DNA of 64,000 nucleotides, taken from the NCBI GenBank assembly GCA_022432975.1, contig CM039512.1, positions 35,461,730 to 35,525,729 on the forward strand. The letters run 5' to 3'. This stretch comes from Begonia masoniana. Taxonomy: Eukaryota; Streptophyta; Magnoliopsida; Cucurbitales; Begoniaceae. The position numbers and the translations under genes are program-made. Positions 11,340 to 22,615 of this stretch are shown here, in pieces (position 1 is the first letter of the stretch; each line of letters begins with the position of its first letter). The notes below the pieces were generated by a model that searched no databases, was not told the DNA's origin, and saw nothing but the letters and a program-made list of their open reading frames with translations.

Positions 11340-11948
11340 CTATGCTCTTGTTTGTAATGACTTGAAAAAAACCTCCTCTTTCATTAGGTACTTTATCAAC
11401 TCCCAAGTACAAATTTCAACCTTGCCCTCTAGTCTTCTTTTTGTCTTAAGTTGTTCCTACCACAAACGAGCATACCCGATGAAACTCAAAGAAGCTAGCT
11501 TGATTTTTCTTCTCTCTGAATAATCATAACATTCAAAAAACACCTCCACTTTTTCCAACCAATCAATAACATCATAACCATTTGAATAACCATCAAAAAT
11601 AGGAAATAGAACATTAGAAGGTCTTACATTATCAAAATGACCATTGAAAGTTTTTTTACTAGGCTCTACATAATTGGCTTCCTCTATTTTATCCAACAAC
11701 TTCAACCGATTGTCAATTATTTGATCACAATAATCAACATATGTCTTCTCCTCATTTACTATGGCATGAGTAGGCTCACTAGCCAACTTAGATAATGTTT
11801 TAAGATCACAGCCAACATCAAGAACATGTGCATAACATTTATCAAATAGCTCTTCATTTGTTGGTGCAGAGCTTTCAACAACAATATTTCTCGGTTGATC
11901 AACAAATTCATAATGATTTTGACAAAACTTGGGGCGAATTTTCCTCAC
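11340..11948 (-). pseudogene. gag: Ty3/gypsy gag relic
   Basis: The frame contains a retrotransposon Gag capsid signature: FPIFDGYSNGYDVIDWLEKV, then a patch of charged residues and LASLSFIGYARLW. The second tryptophan codon of the usual WW pair is TAG (near 11455). The reading then continues in frame for about 45 codons with a TWELIKYLM motif before a further stop. The C-terminal half, including any zinc knuckle, is missing. The primer-binding site lies 60 bp upstream on the minus strand, so this is the 5' end of an element interior. Confidence 0.75.
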
Positions 11949-12002
11949 TATTTTTCAGCAACAAAAGCACCCAAAATAAATCATATAATCAATAGGAAAG
12001 AA

Positions 12003-12019
12003 GAGAGCACCGATACCAA
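12003..12019 (-). other. Primer-binding site next to LTR-B
   Basis: The minus strand reads TTGGTATCGGTGCTCTC immediately after an LTR ending ..CACATCA. TGGTATC matches the plant initiator tRNA-Met primer site, with mismatches further on. It places the LTR at higher coordinates and the gag at lower coordinates. Confidence 0.7.
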
Positions 12020-12299
12020 ATGATGTGATTCATCTTAAAAGACAAATACGATACAATTTATTTTCAGCTGAATAAACTATTTGGCGGAGAAATGCTTAAC
12101 TTCCAACGCGCATAAAATCTTCAATTTAACTCCAAATGATCTGAAATTGTAACACAAACTTATTGTATGTGTGGGTGAAATGCCCTTAGCATTTCAGAGG
12201 CCAACTCTAGGTGGTTCAAAAGTTATGGTAGATGGATTACTAGCTGGTCCGAGGAAGGTACGAACAGCACCTCTCGAGTTTAGCTCTTCTTTAGATGAA

Positions 12300-13700
12300 A
12301 GGCACTCCAACTTGCACAAATGAGTGACACATTGTCTCTTAGAAAAAGGAACCGTGCAAACCCACAAAAGGATGCAAAGTGCTTGGGTGCAGGTGTAATG
12401 CACAAAACCGAAAAGAAAGGGAAGAAAATGGAGATGAAAATGCAGCCAAATTGAAATGTGCTTAGTGTGTGATGTTAGGCCAAGAATGAAGAGGAAATGA
12501 AGTGCATAAAATTGTAAGAAAGGGAAGAAACTTTGGCGGACCCGAGAGCTATCTAGCATTTGCTCACGGGTGCATGTTTTCCCGTGAGAAAACAACCACC
12601 TTTAGGCCTAGGTTTTCTCGTCCTCCAAACTTTTAGACTTTCTACGAGAGAGGTGAAGGAATGATAAGAATTCATCTAGAAACTGAGAACTAGGTGAATA
12701 ATGGAGGGCTATTTCACTTGATTGAAAAACCGAGGAAACCCTTATATCTTCTAACACTTCGGTTAGGAAATGAGAGTTTGTATTAATTTGGCAAAAAGTT
12801 CCTACAAACACCAATGCTATGCCTTATATAGACAACCTAGGGTGGATGATTAGCGTTTGACAAAGGAAGGAGGAGATTTGAGCCCTTGGATGAAAGGTGT
12901 AGTTGGCGGCCAAGAATCTTGATCCGTGCGTGCATCATTCGATGGCAACGATGTAACGAGCGCACAACCAATGACGATGATGAAGCCCGCGCCTATCTTG
13001 ATCCATGGTCAATATTTTGACACGGGTTCCCCTAGAGAAGGGTCCGTGTATAACCCATAAAATGTATAGAAGATGTGCTCGGGGTGTGGTTTGTGCTATG
13101 ATCGAATATAAGGCAAGAAAAATGATAAATAAGGCAAGAAAATGAAGTGAGGGTGTGTGCAATGGTGAATGGCCAAGAATGAGTAGGGAAATGGTATATG
13201 ATATGCAATGAAGCAAGAGAAAATAGAGGTGTGAAATGTGTGTGGAAAAATAAAGAAATGGAGATGAAGATGAAGGAAATAAAATGCAATAAAATAAATG
13301 TGAGTTGTGTGGGAGTGTATGGCCAAAAATAAAGAGGTGAATGTGTATGAAAAGTGATGACAAGTAGTAGATGGAAATACCTTTGGCGGGTTCAAAGAGC
13401 TATCCTACGTTAGGCTCTTTGAACAAACGATTTTCCCGTAGAAAAATCGACCACCTAGCGCCTAGGTTTCCTTCCTCAACTCTAACTCCCAATGGAGAAG
13501 GGGAGGGAAAAGTTAAGAGCTAACCTAGCAACCCAAGCTAGGCTAGCAATGGAAGGCTACTCCACTTAGCTCAAGGAACCAAGGAAAAACCAAAGGAAAT
13601 AGAGCTTTGGTAGGGAAATAGGTGTTGGATAAATTTGGCAAAAAAGTGTTTTACACACCAATTCAATGCTTAAATAGGCAATCCTAAGGTGGATGGGGTT
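12300..13700 (-). repeat. Diverged ~850-bp tandem duplication inside LTR-B, with two promoters
   Basis: Paired landmarks: GGCGGACCCGAGAGC at 12535 and GGCGGGTTCAAAGAGC at 13384; CCACCTTTAGGCCTAGG at 12597 and CCACCTAGCGCCTAGG at 13450; GACAACCTAGGGTGGATG at about 12830 and GGCAATCCTAAGGTGGATG at about 13677. On the minus strand each copy has a TATA-like box (CTATATAAGG near 12830, CCTATTTAAG near 13672), so the promoter region has been doubled. Confidence 0.75.
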
Positions 13701-14164
13701 TGGAGGAATAATGGTGTCCATTGATTAAAAGAGATCAGGTGGCTAGGAGGAGCAAGCCGAGGCGCCACCAGCCACCAATTGGACGTGGCCACGCGCGCCA
13801 GCTGGAGCTCTTCAGCGCATGCAAATTATCACCCGGGTAGGCGCAATCAACGGTTCTGGCGCGCCACCTAACCGATCCATCCCTAGCTGCTCGCGCGCCC
13901 GCCTTCAGCCAGGCCACGCCATTCTTCTCGCTGCCCGCGCACGCCAGGTGTATGCAGATGATTGAGCCGCGCCACTACTTAATCAAAGGTTGAGATTTTC
14001 CCAACTCTCTAATCCATGTCTCCACTCACTCATGTACCTGCAAAATCATACCTTCACAAGTGGGCCCTGCTTTGGGCTAAGGCTTTCCTTGGGCTTTGAT
14101 TTGTTGAGGCTCTTTCCTTAGCTTGAAAATTTGGTTGAATATTTCTTCAACCCAACATCCACCA
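13700..14164. other. GC-richer LTR-B segment without recognisable gene
   Basis: A locally GC-rich stretch (13740-13970) rich in CGCGC and GCGCC, followed by AT-rich DNA. It lies within LTR-B, upstream of the doubled promoter in the minus-strand sense, so it may be U3 sequence. Short open frames here have no similarity I recognise. Confidence 0.4.
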
Positions 14165-14231
14165 CATTCATGTAACCCTAACCACACAATGTAATGCATG
14201 ATATGCAATTCATAAAATTCTTACAAAAAGG

Positions 14232-15010
14232 CTAATGTACGCGAATGAGTTTAAAAATTAAAATTACACGTTTAAGGCCCGGGAAGACAAATTCCCATAG
14301 GGCTGCCAGAATGCTCTGTGTGTATGCTCCAATGAATGACATGACAAGGCTTCTCCACATCTTCCGAGGTCGGCTCCCAAGTGAAGTCCATGATGGGATC
14401 AAAACCTGCAAAAGTGACAATTCATTATAACATTGAGTGATTAAATTTTGTGCCCGAGTTTGTGATCTTGTGACGGGCCTCCGAGGCATGTCATATTTAC
14501 CATGTCATTGATCCTTGAGAGCACCATCAGCTGTACCTACAAAGTTCTTACCTTAAATTGGAGCTTTCCTTTGGCCCATGTCTTCATTTGAGTCCATATG
14601 GAAAAAGTAGAAAATCCACACTTGATAAGCTTTTCCTCTTTGTGGCCGATTCTTCAACCCATCAAACCATCATCAATAATCTAGTCCTAACCATTCAATC
14701 TAATGCATGATGTAATATAAATAGTTCATACAAGAAGGCTAGAGTTTGCCACATGAAAAACACAAAAAAAGTTCAAGACAAGCTACGCAATTTAGGGGCC
14801 GGGAAGACAAATTCTCATTGGGCTATTTGATGAGTCTATCTGTGTGTTCCAAGTGAGGTTGTGCAAGGGCTGATCCATATCCTCCAAATTAGGTTCCCAT
14901 GTGATGTCGCCAATAAGATCAACTACTGCAAAAAAAGAAAACTCATTAGCAAAAAGGTTAAGTAAATTATAGGCCTTAGTTTGTGATCTTGTAATAGGTC
15001 TCCTTAGCAT
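14232..15010 (-). pseudogene. Two copies of the pol C-terminal tail in LTR-B
   Basis: Two minus-strand frames, 15010-14792 and 14489-14232, begin with related peptides (MLRRPITRSQTKAYNLL and MPRRPVTRSQTRAQNL). A [GR]P[IMV]TRS[QK][TA]KA motif is the usual C-terminal tail of one class of plant gypsy polyproteins; the CRM-like element has GPMTRSKAKK at 38080. The tail is encoded by the LTR itself, and the duplication carries the motif twice, about 520 bp apart. Neither frame is joined to an intact pol. Confidence 0.6.
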
Positions 15011-15892
15011 GTTATCCCCTCCGGGTGGCTAAGGATTTGACCTTAAATTCAATGATTCAGTCTCCCCTTCACGAACTAAATCTCCAATGTAAGGGAACAA
15101 ATCTTGGACATTGAATGTGGATGACACCCCATATTCGCCAGGTAATTCCAATTTGTAGGCGTTATTATTTATTCGCTCTAGTATTTTAAAAGGGCCTTCA
15201 GCTCTAGGAAGGAGTTTAGAACATATCTTAGCGAGAAATCATTCTTTGTAGTGATGTAACCAAACCAAATTTCCCTCATTAAATACTACTTCTTTTCTTC
15301 CTTTATTGGCATACTTAGCATAATTGGCATTATTCTTCTCGATGGTTTTGCGAACCTTTTCATGCAACTTTTTAATTTGTTCTGCTTGACTTGCTCCTAA
15401 AGGGTTTACAATATCCTGAGTAGGAAGGGGAATAAGATCTAGTGGTGAAGACAGATCAAATCCATAGGCTAACTCAAAGGGCGTTTGTTGGGTGGTGGAG
15501 TGAAGGCTTTTGTTGTAACAGAATTCTTTTTGGGGTAGCATTATGTCCCAATTTGTTAAGTTCTTGCCCACAACACTACGAAGTAGTGTACCCAATGTCC
15601 TATTGAGCACTTTCATTTGACCGTCCATTTGGGGGTGGAATGAAGTATTGAAACACAATTTAGTTTCCAGTTTCCTCTATAAGGTCTTCCAAAAAGTGCT
15701 TAAAAACTTGGTGTCTCGATAAGACACTATTGATTGAGGCACTCTATGGAATCTAACAATTTCTTTGAAGAAGAGGTTGGCTATAGCAGCAGAGTCATCA
15801 GTTTTGGTACACGCGATAAAAAGCGCCATTTTGGAGAAACGGTCCACGACTACCGTAATAGAGTCTTTACTACGGCCAGTTCGTGGTATCCC
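15010..15892 (-). pseudogene. pol: Element B integrase, C-terminal part
   Basis: On the minus strand, starting at 15892: [19 protein letters not shown], then a target-site region with VSYRDTKF (usually VSDRD, so an acidic residue may be lost), FHPQMDGQMKVLNRTL (the catalytic glutamate region is altered), and a GPY/F-like domain (PRAEGPFKILERINNNAYKL) ending near the [PI]TRSQTKA tail. Stops interrupt it near 15660 and 15240. The upstream half lies at 24733-25031, on the other side of element 2, which landed between MDFVLG and PRT. It resembles the CRM-like pol at 41131 more than the chromodomain pols. Confidence 0.85.
15888..15892. other. Target-site duplication of element 2, left copy
   Basis: ATCCC just left of the LTR, matching AACCC at 24733-24737 with one mismatch. 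Five bases is the usual gypsy duplication length. The mismatch fits an old insertion. Confidence 0.7.
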
Positions 15893-16029
15893 TATAACAC
15901 CCGGTTTCGTTTAAACCGGTTTACTTTATCAAATTTTAGTAGATGTTTTATGGATGAAATTGGGGAACTAGTGATTAGGTTAATAAATGTGAGTGCAAGG
16001 GCATGATGGTAATTTGAGATGTTATTTTG

Positions 16030-16438
16030 GATAGCGTATTTAAGGGAAGGTTTAATGAGGTTTAGCTGCCACTGTTCTCTCATTTTTCCTTTCTCGGTAT
16101 TCAGCTCAAGCTCAGCAGAGCTCCAGGAGATTTTTCCTCTCCGATCTTCAACCCTCAAACTAGGTAAGTTCTCCCCTTGTTTTCTTGAGATTTTAGTGGC
16201 TAGATAGCAGAGAGAGTGCAATGTGTGTATTTTTGATAATGCTGTGAGTGAGTTGAATTCGAGTTTAGTGTTGAGCCGAGAATGTACGTTGACCAGAACT
16301 TCCAAACTAGCTTCTTAGGTTTCTGAATGATATAGGATAAGGTTAGTGTTGATCTAATCGGTATTCTGCTTATGACATTAGGTGAGCAGGGCTTTCAGAG
16401 TAGTTGAAACCGAGCGATTTCCAGGAGACCAGGTAAGT
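16030..16438 (+). promoter_or_regulatory. Element 2 5' LTR promoter and leader splice signals
   Basis: Seen: GCGTATTTAAGG (about 16034-16045), donor CTAG|GTAAGTTCTCC at 16164, acceptor TGACATTAG ending 16381, mini-exon 16382-16432 (51 nt) and donor GACCAG|GTAAGTG at 16433. The third, acceptor-like block found in the 3' LTR at 23641 has been deleted here. Splicing is inferred. Confidence 0.5.
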
Positions 16439-16591
16439 GAAGTATTGTGTGTGCCTTCGGGCCTACATCACAAAATAGTAGGTTTATGTATGTTCGAGTG
16501 TTTTCTTTTTTTGTCATGCATCATGTTTTTGAAGAAATACGAAAATGAATTTACATGAAATGTTATGGCAAGGTATGAACAGATTGAAACA

Positions 16592-16792
16592 GATCAGCTG
16601 TTAAGAGAACTAATCCGCCCCTTAATTGAGAAGATGATGTATGACTTTGGGAGAACTGATCCCACTCCCAATGGAATTGAGGGATCAGATCAGCTGTTAA
16701 GTGAACTAATCCGCCCCTTAATTAAGAAGAGGATGTATGACTTTGGGAGAACTGATCCACCTCCCAATGGAACAGAGGGATCATTTCAGTGA
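16592..16792 (+). repeat. 96-bp direct duplication in LTR
   Basis: GATCAGCTGTTAAG at 16592 and again at 16688. The unit includes CCGCCCCTTAATT and CTTTGGGAGAACTGATCC. Both copies stay in one open frame because 96 is divisible by three, but the frame is short and not shared with other LTR families. The same duplication is in the 3' LTR (23310-23515), and a related one in LTR D (34080-34290). Confidence 0.9.
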
Positions 16793-17214
16793 ATGAACGA
16801 AATTGCAACTGAGTTGTGAAAGTAGAAACTGCATGATTAGGATTTATGTTTCAGTATTCCATTTCATTATTCCTTTACTTGAGGTAACCACGGGAGAGTT
16901 CTCTGAATTTACTGAGGAATAGGCGATGCTGTTGAAGCACATTCTTGCCACGTTTTGGTGTTCTGATGAGGCAGTTTAACACTTGTCTGTAAGTGAAGTT
17001 TCAGTAGTTAAGTATTTTATTGGTGAATGCTGAGAATTTAACGACAGTAGTTATTTAATGTTTACGTGATTTAAATGTAGTTAGAGTTTAATATTTCCAA
17101 AGTTGTATCGAGGATATAGACGTTGTTATTTTGTTAATGGCTATTTGTTGAATGTCAGATGTTATTCGGGGTCAGGTTGTTTTGAATGCTTTGAGTAAAG
17201 TTTGTAAATTCCAC

Positions 17215-17640
17215 CATTGGTGAATGAAGTTCACCGGTGGATGTTTTGTGTTTTTGTCTACCGGTGGATGTGAGATAAAGTCGTTCGGATGAAGGAAATC
17301 ATACGGCTGAAGTCACCGGTGGATGTGAGATAAAGTCGATCGGATAAAGGAAATCATCCGGCTGACGTCATCGGTGGATGTGAGATTTAGTTGATCGGAT
17401 GAAGGAAATCATCTGGCTGACATCATCGGTAGATGTAGGAAGACTTTTGTCGTCTTATGACCGGTGGTTGCGAGCAATGGGTTTTGTCACTTAGTGACCG
17501 GGTGATGTATTCAGTTTTGTTTTGTCTTGTGAAGGAAAAATGGACTTTGTCGTTTAGTCACCGGTGGATGTTGTTTGTTAAATCCACCGGATGACGTAGC
17601 CAAAGTTTTTGTCGTTTTGCCACCGGAAGAAGCCTTCTGT
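17215..17640 (+). repeat. CCGGTGGATG / GTCGTTTAGTCACCGG module cluster
   Basis: Repeated modules of two kinds: CACCGGTGGATGTGAGAT with CGGATGAAGGAAATCATCCG (a 7-bp stem, CGGATGA/TCATCCG), and TTTTGTC(G/A)(C/T)TTAGTGACCGG. In one copy GTCAC-TTA-GTGAC can pair. The cluster ends about 330 bp before the LTR 3' end. Related clusters are at 23995-24390 and 33140-33560, and the 59-bp array of LTR-2 contains the same core. Confidence 0.85.
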
Positions 17641-17970
17641 TTTCTGTTTCAGTCTCTTCCGTTGACTTTGCTCAGCGGCAGCTGCGTTTGACTTCTGTAA
17701 CTTCTCAAGTATTTCACAATTAAACCTTTACTTTCTTTGCTCGATTATTTCTTAATATTTCAACTGATTATTCAAACATTGTTTCTATAGTTTTGTTTAA
17801 CTCTATTTTTGCTTAAATGATTTCCGCTGCAAGTTTTCAAAAGTTTTGAAGCTTAGAAAATGTCAAATTTTGACTTTTGAGCGAAGTTTTAAATTTAGTG
17901 CAAAGTCTCTTAGTCAAGTTCGAGTTTATGAGTAACGAATCGGGTTTATATAATTCGGGGCGTTACAGTA

Positions 17971-17985
17971 TGGTATCAGAGATAT
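17971..17985 (+). other. Element 2 primer-binding site
   Basis: TGGTATCAGAGATAT begins three bases after the LTR end (GTTACA). The first 11 bases match the initiator tRNA-Met primer site; the rest is degraded. Confidence 0.9.
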
Positions 17986-18122
17986 GTCAGTTAAACCGTT
18001 CAAAAGATTACTCATCAGTGTCAATCGTTGCATGGAAGTACTTCAACAACTTCAAGTGTTTATGTTAACCCTAGCTTTACATACTTAAGAGTGTAATTAA
18101 CCCTGTACAGGAATTTAGTACA

Positions 18123-21100
18123 ATGGCCAGACGCCCAAGAAGACCCAGAGTGCCAAGGGAAATGCCAAACTTGAGTGGTGAGGAGGAGCCTAGTGTGATT
18201 AGGCAGCTGACAGACCTAGTGCGCTAGCAAACAGACCTAGTGCGCCAACAGTCTGATCAACTAGGAGTACTATTGAACGTAGAGGTACAAGGAAGTGCCA
18301 ACTCGGGTTCTAGCAATGAACATTCTGGAGATAGATTCCGGAGACTAAGACCACTCACGTTTGATGGACAATCATCTGATCCAGTTATTGCTGAAGGGTG
18401 GCTTAGGAAGATCGAAAGTATGTTTAGATGTGCCAACATAGGAGAAGGAGACAAGGTCACATTGGCGACATTTCACTTGGCTGGTGAAGCTCAACTCTGG
18501 TGGGAAACAATAGAGACCCCCACTGATGTCTTGGCGATGCCTTGACCGCAATTCAAAGACATTTTCTACGAGAAGTATTTCAACAATACTGTCCAAACTG
18601 CAAAGAAGTTGGAATTTCTAAACTTGAAGCAGACAGGGTCTATAGCCGAGTACAGTAGGCAGTTCGAGTCCCTGTCCAGGTTTGCTGGACATTTTGCTCT
18701 CAGGGACGAGGATAAGGTATTCAAATTTGTGCATGGACTGAAGCCAGAAATCTACAGAGGGGTTAAATTTTACAGTATTAAAGGCTTGACATTCAGCGAG
18801 GTTGTGTCCACTGCTCTGGAAGTGAAAGAAGCCGAAAAGAAGTGTGCTGGACCAAAAAAGGTCCCACAAAAGCCAGTCCAGCCACATCATCAAAGGGGAA
18901 TGAATAGGCCTAATGAAGGCCAGCATAGCCAAGGAACGGGAAAGAAAGTGCCGGATGCCAGGAAGTTTCCCCTATGCCTGAAATGCTCGAAGAGTCACCT
19001 GGGTGAATGCAGGTTCGGTTCGGGAAAGTGTTTCAATTGCGGGGAAGTTGGACACACATTCAAGGATTGCCCGAAGCCAGAGTCACCCGATGCTTCAACT
19101 GTAACAAGATTGGCCACGTCGTTAGGGACTGTCTACCTCCTAAGAATGGCCCTGCTATGATTAAGCTGAGAATATTCTCCATGATGGAGTCGGGCAATGA
19201 TGAGCAGCCTGCTGTTGTGTCAGGTACTATATTGGTAAACTCTATACCTGCTTTTACATTGATAGATTCTGGTGCAACACATTCATTCATAGCATCTACT
19301 TTTGCTGTTAAGTTAGATGCACAGTTTACCCCTTCTATGCATGTGTTTAGTGTTGCTTTACCCTCTAGTGAGCGCATGCACTCTAACCAGGTGATGCTTG
19401 ACAGTGATGTGTTAGTAGGAAGCGTGAGTATACCTGCTGATCTCATTATTATGGATATAATGGGATTTGATGTAATCATAGGAATGGATTGGCTATTTAA
19501 ACATTATGCCACAATTGACTGTAGGACAGGAGTAGTTAGGTACCTTCCAAGCTTTAAAGAAGAGTAAGGGAATGTCTGTTATGACTTCGATGAATTGTAA
19601 ACCCTCACCATACAGAGAGTACCTATGCTTCTTGGCCAGTGTTCTAGATACACAACTCGTAGAAAAAGCAACACCCCAAAATGTCTCAATTGTCCAAGAC
19701 TTTCCTGAAGTGTTTTTAGATGACCTTCTTGGCTTGCCACCAGATAGGGAAATCAAATTTTTTGTGGATGTTTACCCCAGCGCTGAGCCTGTGTCTAAAA
19801 ATCCATATAGACTAGCACCAGCAGAACTTAAGGAATTGAAGAAGCAGTTAGAGGATTTGTTGGAGAAAGGGTTCATACGCCCTAGCTTTTCACCATGGGG
19901 TGCACCTGTCCTTTTCGTCAAAAAGAAAGATGGATCAATGCGTATGTGCATAGACTATAGAGAATTGAATAAGCTAACTGTCAAGAACAAGTATCCACTG
20001 CCGAGGATTAATGATTTATTTGACCAGCTTAATGGTGCACGTGTTTTCTCTAAGATTGACCTTAGGACCGGTTATTACCAATTAAAGGTCAAATTTGAGG
20101 ATATTCCTAAGACCGCCTTTCGCACAAGGTATGGACATTATGAGTTTTTGGTCATGTCCTTTGGATTGACAAATGCACCAGCAGCCTTTATGGATCTCAT
20201 GAATAGAGTGTTTCATGAGTATTTGGATAAGTTTGTCATAGTGTTCATAGATGACATTTTAATCTATTCGCGTACTAAGGATGAGCATGCTAGGCACCTG
20301 ACCTTGGTGTTGGAAGTATTAAAACAGCACCAACTATACGCCAAGTTTTCTAAGTGTGAATTTTGGTTGGACCAAGTTCACTTTCTAGGACATGTCATCT
20401 CTGGAGATGGCATATCTGTTGATCCAGCAAAGGTTCAAGCAGTTAAGGAATGGCCCCAACAGAAGAGTGCTACGGATATTAGGAGTTTTCTTGGACTAGA
20501 AGGATATTATAGAAAGTTCATTGAAGGATTCTCGAAGATTGCTACTCCTCTTACTAGGTTAACAAGGAAAAATGTGAAGTATATATGGACTGACGAATGT
20601 GAGCATAGTTTTCAGACCTTGAAACAGAAACTGACCAACGCTCCAATTTTGACCATTCCTGTTCAAAATGGTAAATTTAGCTTTTATTGTGATGCTTCCA
20701 AGATCGGTCTTGGATGTGTGTTAATGCAAGATGGTAAGGTAATAGCTTATGCGTCTAGACATTTGAAAACACATGAGAAGAATTACCCTACACATGACTT
20801 GGAATTAGCTGCAGTAGTATTTGCACTTAAGATTTGGAGGCATTACCTGTATGGACAATCTTGTGAGATATTTTCAGATCATAAGAAACTGAAGTATATC
20901 TTCACATAGAAGGAATTAAATATGAGGCAACGTCGATGGTTAGAATTTGTAAAGGATTATGATTTCGAGATTAAGTACCACCCTGGCAAAGCAAATATTG
21001 TGGCAGATGCCTTGAGTAGAGTTATAACATCAGCCTCAGCCATGATTTTAGACATGCCACTAGCTTTACAGTCTGAATTCCAAAAGTTTAACCTAGAAGC

Positions 21101-22556
21101 TGTGTCCAGTATATCAGCTATGCTTTCGGCCTTATCCTTGAGACCTACTGTTTTGGAGAAAATAAAGGAAGCTCAAACGAACGACACTGAATGCAATAAG
21201 TATAAGTCCTGCATGGACTCTACAGACAAGTCAGATTTTAACTATTCCGCTGATGGAATCCTTAAATTTAGAAATAGATGGTTTGTTCCTGCCATTAAGG
21301 AACTTCGAGATGAGATTCTTTCTGAAGCACATTCTTCTCGATTTTCTGTTCACCCTGGAAGTACGAAAATGTACAAAGATCTTAAACAACACTATTGGTG
21401 GCCAAGTATGAAAAGGACTGTGGCAGAGTACGTAGGATCATGTTTGTGTTGTCAGCAGGTTAAAGCTGAGCATCAGAGACCCTCAGGAACATTGCAACTT
21501 TTACCAGTTCCTGAATGGAAATGGGAGCAAATAACGATGGACTTTGTTGTGGGATTGCCTAGAACAGCAAAATGACATGATGCAATCTGGGTGATAGTTG
21601 ATCGTTTAACCAAATCTGCCCACTTTCTACCGATAAAGATGACATACTCAATGGATCAACTTGCTGAGTTGTATGTGCATGAAGTTGTTAGACTGCATGG
21701 AGTTCCAAGCACCATAGTTTCAGACCGAGACTCTAGATTTACATCTAAGTTTTGGAAAAATTTACACAAGGCTATGGGAACACAGCTTAGTTTTAGCACA
21801 GCTTTCCACCCTCAAACTGATGGACAATCCGAAAGGACTATTCAAACATTAGAGGATATGCTCCGTGCATGTGTATTAGACTTTCAAGGTTCATGGAGCA
21901 AACACTAGTCTTTAGTTGAATTTTCTTATAACAACAGTTTTCAGGCAACAATAGGCATGGCACCATACGAGACATTGTATGGACGAAAGTGCAGATCCCC
22001 ATTGTATTGGGATGAAGTTGGAGAAGCACAATTGATTGGTCCTGACATTGTGTAGCAGACAGTGGAGAAAATCGCTCTTATGCGACAAAGAATCTTGATA
22101 GCTCAAAGCCGGCAGAAAAGCTATGCAGACAAAAGACGAAGAGAACTAGAATTTGATGTTGGTAATGAAATTTTCCTTAAGGTGTCACCTTTCAAAGGAG
22201 TCGTGAGATTTGGAGAGAGAGGCAAGTTTAACCTTAGATATATTGGACCTTTCTCAATTTTGAAGAGGATTGGGAAGTCAGCCTATCAACTACTGTTACC
22301 AGCCTCTTTAGAGGGAATCCATAATGTGTTTCATGTTTCTATGCTGAAGAAGTGTGTTAGAGATCTATCTCAAGTTGTGGAACCGCAGAGTATCAAAATC
22401 CATCCTACTCTTACCTATGAGGAGAAACCAGTAAGAATCCTGGATTATGCAGTGAAGGTATTGTGCAACAAAGAGGTTCTACTAGTGAAAGTCTTGTGGC
22501 ACAACCAGAATATAGAGGAGACAACTTGGGAGCGCCAGCAAGACATGATGGACTAG
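18123..22556 (+). pseudogene. gag-pol: Element 2 gag-pol polyprotein, disabled
   Basis: Gag starts at ATG 18123 (MARRPRRPR), with a capsid region ending near 18830 and two zinc knuckles, CFNCGEVGHTFKDC (about 19032-19073) and CFNCNKIGHVVRDC (about 19092-19133). Protease has LIDSGATHSF near 19256-19285. Reverse transcriptase has [11 protein letters not shown] and [13 protein letters not shown] (about 20233-20270). RNase H has [13 protein letters not shown] and [14 protein letters not shown]. Integrase has [31 protein letters not shown] and [11 protein letters not shown]. The tail VKVLWHNQNIEETTWER is a chromodomain. Stops at 18225, 18543, 20907, 21573, 21906, 22053 and 22554 and frameshifts near 19080 and 19566 make it non-functional. 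Five of the seven stops look like CAG-to-TAG or TGG-to-TGA/TAG changes. Confidence 0.95.
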
Positions 22557-22600
22557 CATCAAGAGTTATTCAAGTACTGAATTTTGAGGACAAAATTCTT

Positions 22601-22615
22601 TTAAGGAGGGTAGAT
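22601..22615 (+). other. Element 2 polypurine tract
   Basis: AAGGAGGGTAGAT directly before the TGTAACACCCGG of the 3' LTR. It is preceded by GAGGACAAAATTCTTTT, a spacer found before the 3' LTR in elements C, D and E as well. Confidence 0.85.

Larger units (their letters stand above)
12021..15009 (-). mobile_element. LTR-B, ~3 kb LTR with internal duplications
   Basis: On the minus strand it begins TGCTAAGGAG just after a purine tract (GGAGGGGATAACA) that closes the pol of element B, and ends CACATCA next to the primer site at 12019. The 3' end is well placed; the 5' end is less certain. It contains two tandem duplications: roughly 12300-12850 against 13030-13700, and roughly 14165-14500 against 14690-15009. 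It is flanked by pol on one side and gag on the other, so it is the 3' LTR of one copy and the 5' LTR of another. Confidence 0.55.
15893..17967 (+). repeat. Element 2, 5' LTR
   Basis: Runs from TATAACACCCGG to GGGGCGTTACA and aligns along its whole length with 22616-24732. Relative to the 3' LTR it lacks 43 bp at 16881 (AGCATTAGG..GATGTAGGTGTTG), a gap flanked by TTG on both sides. Many scattered transitions separate the two LTRs. Confidence 0.93.

Noticed and set aside
12194..13395. Minus-strand frames of 85-142 codons rich in His/Phe/Ser
   Set aside because: They arise from the A/G-rich composition of the duplicated LTR-B leader. Overlapping frames are equally open, and the repeat copies do not conserve them.
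16565..16792. 75-codon frame with two 32-residue repeats in the element 2 LTR
   Set aside because: The period of 96 keeps it open, but it is inside the inferred intron, and the related LTR D duplication does not keep the same peptide.
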